From Alphaproteobacteria bacterium (GTDB lineage Bacteria > Pseudomonadota > Alphaproteobacteria > Rickettsiales > UBA998), in assembly GCA_021730835.1 (NCBI GenBank), contig JAKFYP010000042.1, forward strand, positions 1-14,090: a stretch of 14,090 nt of DNA, given 5' to 3'. The translations under genes and the position numbers were made by a program. Positions 1-5,651 of this stretch are shown in pieces. Position 1 is the first letter of the stretch; every line of letters begins with the position of its first letter. The notes under the pieces are model-generated. The model saw only the letters and a list, made by a program, of their open reading frames with translations, searched no databases and was not told where the DNA came from.

Positions 1-271
1 CTATCTGTTTTCCTCAAAGGAGCATCAGGATGCGTTCGTTGCCGATCCGGCGAAATATTTACCGCAATACGGCGGCTATTGCGCTTACGGCATGTCATTG
101 AGCAAAAAATTTCCGGTTGATCCTGAAGCTTGGAAGATTGTAGACGGCAAACTGTACCTGAATCTCAGCAAGGCGGTGCAAACGCGTTGGCAGGAGGATA
201 TACCGGGAAATATCGCAAAAGCCAATGCTAACTGGCCGAAAGTGAAAGATGTTGCGCCAGATCAATTGTAA
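1..271 (+). CDS. YHS domain-containing protein, 3' part only
   Basis: An open frame enters from the left edge (first full codon at 2) and ends at TAA 269-271, giving 89 visible residues. The visible part begins YLFSSKEHQDAF, continues with DPAKYLPQYGGYCAYGMS and then has DPEAWKIVDGKLYLN near the middle. This pattern (F-x-S-x-E/H, ADPxKYxPQYGGYCA, VDGKLYLN, then W.xDI) is that of the small exported YHS-domain proteins of proteobacteria, which are usually about 150 residues, so roughly the first 60 residues including the expected signal peptide are missing. YHS domains are cysteine-containing and metal-associated; the single cysteine here lies in GGYCAYG. No function beyond that can be read. 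A hairpin at 285-322 follows the stop and the next gene starts 125 bp downstream, so it need not be co-transcribed with the operon that follows. Confidence 0.85.
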   Translation, partial: YLFSSKEHQDAFVADPAKYLPQYGGYCAYGMSLSKKFPVDPEAWKIVDGKLYLNLSKAVQTRWQEDIPGNIAKANANWPKVKDVAPDQL

Positions 272-284
272 TAGCATTACTACC

Positions 285-322
285 CATCCCTGCCCTTTTT
301 CTCTTTTCGGTGGGCAGGGGTG
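285..322 (+). terminator. hairpin after the YHS gene, possible terminator
   Basis: The arm at 285-295 (CATCCCTGCCC) pairs with 312-322 (GGGCAGGGGTG) over 11 positions with one U-G pair. The loop is 16 nt and T-rich. There is no T run after the right arm, so as an intrinsic terminator for the YHS gene it is atypical. It may be a Rho-assisted 3' end or a transcript-stabilising hairpin. Confidence 0.4.
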
Positions 323-396
323 AATGAAGATAATAAGGGACTTTAATTGATATAAGCACCTGAAAAAACTGAACGGAGATAACCCGGAGGAGTATT

Positions 397-1188
397 ATGA
401 AAATTGATGACATTCTCAACCTGCCGTCCATGCCGATGGCCAGCCCGAGCTATCCGCGTGGGCCGTATCGTTTCGTTGACCGCGAATATTTCATTGTTAC
501 CTATGAATCCGATCCCGAGGCGATCCGTGAGGCGCTGCCCGAGCCGCTCGAGCCGGACGGAAGCAATACGGTGCTGTATGAATTCATCCGCATGCCGGAT
601 TCCTCGGGCTTTGGCGATTATACGGAAACCGGTATCGTTATCCCGGCCAAATACAAGGATGAAAAAGTCAACTTCACGGCGCAGATGTATCTTGATTGCG
701 AGCCGCCGATTTCCGGTGGGCGCGAGATATGGGGCTTCCCGAAAAAAATGGCCAGCCCTAAGCTGCACATCGCGCTCGATACCCTGACCGGGCGGCTCGA
801 ATATGCCGGGCAGCCGGTGGCTATCGCCACGATGGCCTATAAGCATGAGAACCTCGTGTGTGATTTGCATACCGGCATGTGCGACCCCAAATCCATAGAG
901 AAAAAAATGGGCAAGACGCAGGTGAATCTCAAGTTGATCCCGCATGTGGACGGCTCGCTGGCGATTGCGCAACTGGTGGCTTATAATCTGAGCAATATTC
1001 AGGTCAAGGGCGCGTGGGGTGGCCCGGCCCGGCTGCATCTGATTCCGCATGTCAACGCTCCGGTGGCCGATTTGCCGGTGCGCAAGGTCATTGGCGGCAC
1101 GCATTTCATCGCCGATCTCAGCCTGCCTTACGGGCGCGTGCTGCATGATTATCTGGATAAAGCGAAAAAATCCAGCAAAGCGGCATGA
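397..1188 (+). CDS. adc: acetoacetate decarboxylase family protein
   Basis: This 263-residue protein aligns almost end to end with the clostridial enzyme that decarboxylates acetoacetate to acetone and CO2 through a Schiff base on lysine. The hallmark GREIWGFPKK lies at 108-117, which makes K116 the Schiff-base lysine and K117 the neighbour that lowers its pKa (K115/K116 in Clostridium acetobutylicum). R29 in the DREYF motif and the glutamates at about 62 and 77 (DYTETG) also match known active-site positions. Further conserved blocks are PSYPRGPY at the N-terminus, MYLDCEPP and ATMAYKHE. The ATG at 397 has a strong CGGAGGAG Shine-Dalgarno at 386-392. The stop overlaps the next start (ATGA, 1185-1188), so it heads a translationally coupled operon with a bufferin precursor and a cyclase. 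Cytoplasmic. Substrate is inferred from family; some family members act on other beta-keto acids. Confidence 0.92.
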   Translation: MKIDDILNLPSMPMASPSYPRGPYRFVDREYFIVTYESDPEAIREALPEPLEPDGSNTVLYEFIRMPDSSGFGDYTETGIVIPAKYKDEKVNFTAQMYLDCEPPISGGREIWGFPKKMASPKLHIALDTLTGRLEYAGQPVAIATMAYKHENLVCDLHTGMCDPKSIEKKMGKTQVNLKLIPHVDGSLAIAQLVAYNLSNIQVKGAWGGPARLHLIPHVNAPVADLPVRKVIGGTHFIADLSLPYGRVLHDYLDKAKKSSKAA

Positions 1189-1463
1189 GCAGGCGTACCC
1201 TCCAGAATATGGCGGTGCTCATAGCGGCGACCGGCACGGCCTTTGCCGCCGTAGCGTCCCAGACGCGCTGGCTGGGTGGTGAAAGCCGCGAGGCGATGCG
1301 TGAGCGCTGCTACGGTGTGGCGTCGGCGGGAGCGAATGATTGCGCTACCTCGCAGCATTCCTGTGCGGCGCAGGCGAAGCGCGATCATGACCCCGACGAA
1401 TGGGTGATGCTGCCGCGTGGCCTGTGCGACAAGCTGAACCATAGCCGCACGGAGGCGCTCTGA
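1185..1463 (+). CDS. bufA1: BufA1-type bufferin precursor (DUF2282 family), orphan
   Basis: This 92-residue protein starts with a hydrophobic export signal (about residues 8-25, AVLIAATGTAFAAVAS) and then carries the DUF2282 signature: RCYGVASAGANDC, SQHSCAAQA and DPDEWVMLPRGLC. The four family cysteines are C42, C53, C60 and C81. DUF2282 peptides are now called BufA1 or bufferins: exported ribosomal peptides whose cysteines are modified by the DUF692 enzyme BufB with partner BufC, giving copper-binding products. No bufB, bufC or DoxX-like bufD gene is in the window, so modification would have to come from elsewhere or not happen. The linker between signal and first cysteine (about residues 26-41, RWLGGESREAMRER) is charged. 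The ATG overlaps the adc stop by ATGA with no good Shine-Dalgarno, and its TGA overlaps the cyclase ATG. Family assignment is confident; copper function is inferred. Confidence 0.85.
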   Translation: MSRRTLQNMAVLIAATGTAFAAVASQTRWLGGESREAMRERCYGVASAGANDCATSQHSCAAQAKRDHDPDEWVMLPRGLCDKLNHSRTEAL

Positions 1464-2758
1464 TGCTCCCGCGCCGCGTAGAGGAAGACCTGGAGCGCCT
1501 GCAATATACCAGTGAGATCTTGGTAGCGCGGCTGCAACTGGCCGTCATCGTCTTCCTGTTTATCCTTTATTATGCCGCACCGTCCGGTCATGCGCCCGAT
1601 GCGCCGGTGCTCTCCGCGCCGCTGGGCCTGTCGCTGTTTGCCATTCTCGCGCTGGTGCGGTTGTGGTTCGCGTGGACGCGCCAGCTCAACCGGCTGATCC
1701 TCGGATGTTCCGTGGTAGCGGAAATGGCGTTGTTGCTGTTTATCATCTGGACGTATCACCTCCAGTTCGAGGCCATGCCGACTGTTAACCTCAAAAACCC
1801 CCATATCGCCTATGTCTTCGTGTTGATTGCGCTTCGGGCTTTGCGTTTCGAGGCGATCTGGGTGATCTTGTCGGGCCTGACGGCGGCGCTCGGCTGGAGC
1901 CTGATCGTCTGGGACGCCCTCCGGCGCACGGGCGCGGAGATCATCACCTGGGATTATGTGACGTATGTTTCCACCCGCAGCCTGCATCCGGGCGGCGAGT
2001 TCGACAAGGTGCTGGCCATTCTGATGGTCACTTTCATTATTGCGCTGGTGCTTCGGCGCGCCCGTCAGACGTTGCTTCAGGCGGTCAGCCAGTCGCACGC
2101 CGCCAAAGACCTGTCGCGTTTTTTCGATGAGGGTGTGGCCGATAAGATCACCGGCTCTGAGGAAGTGCTCAAAGCCGGGTTCGGGGAGACGCGCCGCGCC
2201 GGGATCCTCTTTACCGATATGCGGGGTTTCACCAAAGCTTCGGCCCGCCTGTCGGCCTCCGACCTGATTGCCCTGCTTGGTGAATACCAGCGCTTGCTCG
2301 TGCCGATTATCCAGCAGCACGGCGGCAGTATCGACAAATTCATGGGGGATGGGATTCTTGCCAGCTTCGGCGCGGTGACGCCTTCTAAAACATACGCCGC
2401 CGATATGCTGCATGCGGTGGATGCCATCACCGAAGCGGTCGCGGCGTGGAGCGCAAAACGCCAGCAGGCCGGGCTGGTCGTTGTCGGCGTCGGCGCGGGG
2501 CTGGCGGTCGGGGAACTGGTCTTCGGCGTTATCGGTGATGAGAAGCGGCTGGAATACACGGTGATCGGCGAAACCGTCAACCTCGCGGCCAAGCTGGAGA
2601 AACACAACAAGGAAGAGCACGCCGCCGCCCTGACCACGAAGGCGACGCTGGATGAAGCCGTCGTGCAGGGATACAAAGGGGCTGAGGGCAAGGAAATACG
2701 CACCGCCCGCAGCGTCGGCGGCGTTGCCGAGCCGCTCGATCTGGTGGTGTTGGCGTAA
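1463..2758 (+). CDS. membrane-anchored class III adenylate/guanylate cyclase
   Basis: In this 431-residue protein the N-terminal half has about six hydrophobic segments (near 25-40, 52-70, 78-97, 115-127, 131-150, 182-197), and a class III cyclase catalytic domain follows from about 243. The metal-binding aspartates are D252 (ILFTDMRGFT) and D296 (DKFMGDG). K292 is the purine-contacting lysine. T366 in LEYTVIG stands where class IIIb enzymes carry threonine, which suggests ATP as substrate. N373 of the transition-state pair is present, but the arginine four residues later is K377 (VNLAAKLEK). The expected product is cAMP, made at the inner face of the cytoplasmic membrane, with the membrane part as likely sensor. 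The start overlaps the bufA1 stop (TGATG) and has GGAGG at 1451-1455. Last gene of the operon; its stop is 4 bp before repeat element copy A. Guanylate cyclase activity cannot be excluded. Confidence 0.9.
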   Translation: MLPRRVEEDLERLQYTSEILVARLQLAVIVFLFILYYAAPSGHAPDAPVLSAPLGLSLFAILALVRLWFAWTRQLNRLILGCSVVAEMALLLFIIWTYHLQFEAMPTVNLKNPHIAYVFVLIALRALRFEAIWVILSGLTAALGWSLIVWDALRRTGAEIITWDYVTYVSTRSLHPGGEFDKVLAILMVTFIIALVLRRARQTLLQAVSQSHAAKDLSRFFDEGVADKITGSEEVLKAGFGETRRAGILFTDMRGFTKASARLSASDLIALLGEYQRLLVPIIQQHGGSIDKFMGDGILASFGAVTPSKTYAADMLHAVDAITEAVAAWSAKRQQAGLVVVGVGAGLAVGELVFGVIGDEKRLEYTVIGETVNLAAKLEKHNKEEHAAALTTKATLDEAVVQGYKGAEGKEIRTARSVGGVAEPLDLVVLA

Positions 2759-2761
2759 GGT

Positions 2762-2909
2762 TTAGCAGTTTGCGGAAAAAGGTTTTGGCGAGGAGATTTT
2801 TAGGCGTTTTTGCCCGCAGAACCGGAGTGTACGTGAAGGTACATGAGGATTTGAGGACAAAAACAACGACAAAATCACCCGTCAAAATAGTTTTTCCGTA
2901 GACTGTTAG
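2762..2909. repeat. ~145 bp inverted-repeat-bounded element, copy A (MITE-like)
   Basis: This copy is nearly identical to copy B at 3186-3331: an 88-base core (2802-2889) matches exactly, with six substitutions and a 2-nt length difference outside it. The ends are inverted repeats: 2763-2780 pairs with 2891-2908 over 18 positions, three of them G-U. It begins and ends with TA, and removing the element with one TA rejoins its flanks cleanly, which fits a Tc1/mariner/IS630-type target duplication. Inside are a hairpin GGTTTTG/CAGAACC and a small one TGTAC-GTGAAG-GTACA. No transposase is present. It lies between the ends of two convergent ORFs, just after the cyclase stop, where it could end or protect the operon transcript. 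Confidence 0.85.
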
Positions 2910-3025
2910 TGCGAAGTAAGGAAAGCTTGCGTCAGCGGCCAGCATTGCAGGCCGAGCGTGGCCACGCCGAGCGCGAACAGCACCAGCGTCAGCAGCATAT
3001 CATGCAGGTAATGCAGCGGTTTCAT
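2906..3025 (-). CDS. small hydrophobic peptide, 39 residues
   Basis: The ORF starts at ATG 3025-3023 and stops at TAA 2908-2906. It encodes MKPLHYLHDM, then a single hydrophobic segment (about residues 10-29, LLTLVLFALGVATLG), one cysteine at 28 and a short tail ending in H39. This looks like a single-pass membrane peptide. I do not recognise a family. The ribosome site is weak (AAGTG about 10 nt upstream) and the preceding region has no convincing promoter. The stop codon uses the terminal TA of element copy A; if the element and one TA are removed the stop is still TAA, so the insertion did not truncate the frame. The convergent cyclase would originally have ended only a few bases away. It may also be a remnant of a longer gene. 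Confidence 0.4.
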   Translation of the reverse strand: MKPLHYLHDMLLTLVLFALGVATLGLQCWPLTQAFLTSH

Positions 3026-3185
3026 CGTATCATATCACTTTATAGTCGGCTGACATAAGAATTCTTTAGCCTATTTGCGGACGCTACCACATTGAGATTG
3101 TGTTGTCTAATGCCAATGCAACCGGAAATTGTTTTGCTGTGAGATTGTCCGGAAGTGAGCCTAATAAAAAACCATGAAAAAAGGC
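3026..3185. other. stretch without a recognised gene, between the 39-codon ORF and element copy B
   Basis: From the small ORF to the Trm112-like start (3026-3391) the only clear structure is repeat copy B. In 3026-3185 I see no convincing ORF, RNA gene or terminator. It holds a TGAGATTGT pair of short direct repeats and a lone TTTGCGGA (about 3074-3081) that resembles an end of the repeat element but has no partner. After copy B, 3332-3391 contains a TATAAA at 3358-3363 that might act as a -10 box for the next gene, with no matching -35. Confidence 0.5.
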
Positions 3186-3331
3186 TTAACGGTTTGCGGA
3201 AAAAGGTTCTGGCGAGGAGATTTTCAGGCGTTTTTGCCCGCAGAACCGGAGTGTACGTGAAGGTACATGAGGATTTGAGGACAAAAACAACGACAAAATC
3301 ACCCGTCAAAATATTTTCCGCAAACTGTTAA
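3186..3331. repeat. ~145 bp inverted-repeat-bounded element, copy B (MITE-like)
   Basis: This is the second copy, in the same orientation as copy A. Its ends pair over 18 positions (3186-3203 with 3314-3331) with a single G-U (3191 with 3326). The terminal TA dinucleotides are at 3187-3188 and 3329-3330. The inner hairpin is perfect here (GGTTCTG 3205-3211 with CAGAACC 3241-3247), and TGTAC/GTACA is at 3252-3267. The minus strand is open through the element in both copies, but without a good start I treat that frame as incidental. The copy lies 61 bp before the Trm112-like gene. Confidence 0.85.
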
Positions 3332-3391
3332 CGCTGGTATTCACGTTGCAAGCGAGGTATAAAGCAGGCAAACCGAAACAGGCTGGCTGTA

Positions 3392-3574
3392 ATGCCCGAG
3401 AAAAACATGATGGATCCGGAGTTGCTGGAAATACTGGTCTGCCCGGTGACAAGGGGTATGCTGCATTATGACCGCGAAAAGCAGGAGTTGATCAGCGAGA
3501 AAGCCGGGCTGGCCTACCCGGTGCGCGAGGGTATTCCTATCCTGCTGCCCGAAGAGGCAAGAAAGCTAGCTTAG
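3392..3574 (+). CDS. Trm112 family protein (UPF0434/YcaR-like)
   Basis: This 60-residue protein has the family pattern LLEILVCPVTRGML near residues 10-23, then YDREKQELISEKAGLAYPVREGIPILL and EEARKL at the end. Eukaryotic and archaeal Trm112 proteins are zinc-binding activators of methyltransferases; the short bacterial members, like this one, keep only the first CPxT cysteine (C17) and so probably do not bind zinc in the same way. The role in bacteria is poorly defined. The first ATG (3392) has no clear ribosome site; ATGs at 3407 and 3410 (MMDPELLE) fit the usual family N-terminus better and may be the real start. The last 9 bases overlap the end of the convergent unknown gene. Confidence 0.85.
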   Translation: MPEKNMMDPELLEILVCPVTRGMLHYDREKQELISEKAGLAYPVREGIPILLPEEARKLA

Positions 3575-4207
3575 CTTCACCGAATCGGCGAGCGCTGCGG
3601 TGGGTGGCGTGGCTGCGGGAGGGGTTGTCTCAAAAGGCGTAAGCGGCCCCGGAAGATTCAGCGCGTCGAATTTTTCCAGCAAATCTGGGTTGTTCTTCAG
3701 CACAACATAAGCGCCTCCGATGGCCGCGGCTTTGGTCATCAGTTCCACCGCTTTGGGCGTTCCTTTTCCGTTATACCCTCCGGCCAGTTGCACCTTGTCA
3801 ATCTGCGCCTGTATATGGGCGATTTCATCGCCCTTTTCCGACGCATCCCCGATTCTCAGGCTGACGAATGCCGTCACTTTTTCTTTTTTTGCAGCGGCTA
3901 TTTTCTCATGGTATTCCCATACTTTCGTCAGAGCTTTTCCTTTTTCGCTCTCCTGCATGGAGGCGGAAAGCCCGGGCTGCTGAATGGTGGAGGGATCGTG
4001 CATTTTGCAGCCCAGCCCGGCGACGGTGGCATATCCGAGGCTACCAATATAACCAACCGTATTGTAAAGCGTACTTTTTACAGAAGGTATAATACCCAGC
4101 CAGCCGAAGCTGCGGGCTTCGCCGGTAATCTGCTGTTGTGTTAACTCGGCATTTTTCAGGTGGCGATAGGCCGCCATATTGCCAAAACTCTCTGCAAATT
4201 GTGTCAT
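3566..4207 (-). CDS. unrecognised protein, 213 residues
   Basis: I do not recognise this protein. The start is well supported: AGAGGAA lies about 4 nt upstream of the ATG. There is no N-terminal signal peptide. A glycine-rich weakly hydrophobic stretch runs from about 46 to 67 (YNTVGYIGSLGYATVAGLGC) with the only cysteine at 67. A charged helical part follows (about 85-140, rich in K and E, such as EKIAAAKKEK), then another hydrophobic patch (AAIGGAYVVL, 161-170), and a disordered Pro/Thr/Ala tail (about 185-206). The gene converges on and overlaps the Trm112-like gene by 9 bp and diverges from exbB across 169 bp. Its base composition looks less GC-rich than that of its neighbours. It could be a membrane-interacting or exported protein, but that is a guess. 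Confidence 0.75.
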   Translation of the reverse strand: MTQFAESFGNMAAYRHLKNAELTQQQITGEARSFGWLGIIPSVKSTLYNTVGYIGSLGYATVAGLGCKMHDPSTIQQPGLSASMQESEKGKALTKVWEYHEKIAAAKKEKVTAFVSLRIGDASEKGDEIAHIQAQIDKVQLAGGYNGKGTPKAVELMTKAAAIGGAYVVLKNNPDLLEKFDALNLPGPLTPFETTPPAATPPTAALADSVKLS

Positions 4208-4376
4208 TACTTCCTCTTTTATTTGCTCTATATCATTCTATAATACGCGATTACTTGTATTATGTGTATGACAGTTGCGTGAATATTCTGTGTCCGCGCC
4301 TGTCACATTCGCCATTGCGCCGGGCGGCGGATTGAAATACACCAGAACTCAGGAATTCCGCGACAAGGAGAGGCAT
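4208..4376. promoter_or_regulatory. divergent intergenic region, candidate promoter(s)
   Basis: This AT-rich gap separates the starts of the 213-residue gene (minus) and exbB (plus), so both promoters should lie here. TATAAT at 4239-4244 is a perfect -10 for the plus strand, and the overlapping ATAATA reads TATTAT on the minus strand, but neither has a good -35. The strong AAGGAGAGG at 4366-4373 decides the exbB start at 4377. Confidence 0.3.
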
Positions 4377-5153
4377 ATGGATATCTCGATTCTGGCCAAG
4401 GGCGGCGTGGTCATGGTCATTTTAGGGGCGCTGTCAGTCTATGCGCTGGCGGTGATTTTCTACAAGATTTTCCAGTTTTCGACGAGCCATGCGCTGAACC
4501 GCTCCTTTATCGAGCCGGTAATGGCCCATGTCAAGAAGGGCGAATTGACGGCGGCGGAGCTGGCGCTGCGGCCCGTGCGCGGCCCGGTGGCGCATGTAAT
4601 GAAAGTGGCGATTGGCTGCGTGGCCGACCGCAATATGTCAATTAAAAGCCGCGAAGCGGAAATCGCCCGGGTCGGCGGCAATGAATTGCGCAGTCTGGAG
4701 TCGCACATGCGGGGGTTGGAATTGGTGGCGACGACCGGGCCGCTGCTGGGGCTGCTTGGCACGGTGACCGGGATGGTGACGGCTTTCGCGCAACTGGGGT
4801 CGGCGGGCAACCGGGTGGATCCGGCCATGCTGGCGGGCGGCATCTGGGAGGCGCTGTTGACGACGGTAGGCGGCCTTACGGTAGCGATTCCGGCGGTGGC
4901 GGTCTATTATGTGCTCGACGGGATGATCGAGAAAGTACGCGCCGCGATGCGCGATACGACGATTCAGATTCTGGCGCTTGAGGATGAATATATCCGCAAC
5001 GAGAAAGAGCAGGAAAAGCGCGAGATGTTCGAACGCGAGCGTAAGTTGCAGGAATTGCAGGAAGCGCAGCAACGGGCGATGGATCAGATGCGTACCACGC
5101 CGCAATCGAGCGGAACCCTGCGGCTGCTTAATCCATCCTATACCCAGCTTTAG
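4377..5153 (+). CDS. exbB: MotA/TolQ/ExbB proton-channel family protein
   Basis: This 258-residue protein has three membrane segments: about 9-29, 116-137 and 157-179. The family core is clear: LELVATTGPLLGLLGTVTGM (114-133) and ALLTTVGGLTVAIPAVAVYY (159-178). With ExbD it forms the inner-membrane proton channel that energises TonB-dependent uptake or, in the Tol version, envelope constriction. An in-frame TTG extends the frame upstream to 4275, but the ATG at 4377 has the ribosome site and starts right before the first membrane helix. The C-terminal tail after TM3 (about 200-240) is long and strongly charged (NEKEQEKREMFERERKLQEL), a probable cytoplasmic coiled coil. exbD starts 6 bp after the stop. 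No tonB or receptor gene is nearby, so TonB versus Tol-like use is undecided. Confidence 0.9.
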   Translation: MDISILAKGGVVMVILGALSVYALAVIFYKIFQFSTSHALNRSFIEPVMAHVKKGELTAAELALRPVRGPVAHVMKVAIGCVADRNMSIKSREAEIARVGGNELRSLESHMRGLELVATTGPLLGLLGTVTGMVTAFAQLGSAGNRVDPAMLAGGIWEALLTTVGGLTVAIPAVAVYYVLDGMIEKVRAAMRDTTIQILALEDEYIRNEKEQEKREMFERERKLQELQEAQQRAMDQMRTTPQSSGTLRLLNPSYTQL

Positions 5154-5159
5154 GCAAGT

Positions 5160-5651
5160 ATGGCTTTTGAACGTTCAGCCCGGCGCACCAAGCCGATTCC
5201 CCTGACGCCACTGATTGACGTGGTGTTTCTGCTGATCGTGTTTTTTATGCTCTCTACGACCTTCATCAAGATTGAGGCATTCGAGATCAGCTTTGCCGGA
5301 GGTGACAAAGAAGCGGCAAAGCCTGCGTCGAAAGAGCGTGTCACCCGGATTGATCTGGGCGGGCGCGGGCGTATTTTCTTCAACGGCGAAGTGGTGGATT
5401 CCGCCGGATTCGAGCAGCGCATTGATCAACAAATACGTGAAAAACCTGCTATGCCGTTTCTGGTGCGCGCCGGAGAACGTGTGCCGGTGCAGCGGCTGGT
5501 GGATGCGCTGGATACGATTCACCGCCTTGGTGGCCGCAACGTGGCGGTTGATCGCTGGGATGAAGGAGAACGGGCAGCCGCCGAGGCGAAAGCCGACGAG
5601 CATGATACCGCCGACCCGTTGCCCGAGTTCGAGGATTTGCTGGAGCAATGA
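5160..5651 (+). CDS. exbD: ExbD/TolR family biopolymer transport protein
   Basis: In this 163-residue protein a short basic N-terminus (ERSARRTK) leads into the family motif IPLTPLIDVVFLLIVFF, which holds the single membrane helix (about 14-34); D20 is the conserved proton-carrying aspartate. The rest is the periplasmic domain, with VPVQRLVDALDTIHRLGGRNVAV near 108-130 as the conserved end of the fold, then an acidic tail (AEAKADEHDTADPLPEFEDLLEQ region). It is the partner of the ExbB-like protein 6 bp upstream. Its TGA overlaps the ATG of the downstream glycosylase (ATGA, 5648-5651). The ribosome site is moderate (AGGCAAG). Confidence 0.9.
   Translation: MAFERSARRTKPIPLTPLIDVVFLLIVFFMLSTTFIKIEAFEISFAGGDKEAAKPASKERVTRIDLGGRGRIFFNGEVVDSAGFEQRIDQQIREKPAMPFLVRAGERVPVQRLVDALDTIHRLGGRNVAVDRWDEGERAAAEAKADEHDTADPLPEFEDLLEQ

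Noticed and set aside
343..1146. 267-codon open frame on the minus strand opposite adc
   Set aside because: It is antisense to a well-matched enzyme family and has no recognisable domain; it arises from GC-rich codon bias.
1385..2620. 411-codon open frame on the minus strand opposite the cyclase
   Set aside because: The composition is that of a shadow (rich in R, Q, H, D) while the plus strand has a complete cyclase with catalytic motifs.
3074..3081. Single TTTGCGGA resembling an end of the repeat element
   Set aside because: Eight bases without a partner arm or core are expected by chance.
3040..3309. Minus-strand frame through repeat copy B, also open in copy A
   Set aside because: The frame is shared because the DNA repeat is shared. 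It starts with TTG, lacks a ribosome site and leaves the element into unrelated sequence in each copy.
4275..4376. 34-codon N-terminal extension of exbB from a TTG start
   Set aside because: The extension is not family-like, and the ATG at 4377 has a strong ribosome site and begins at the usual place.
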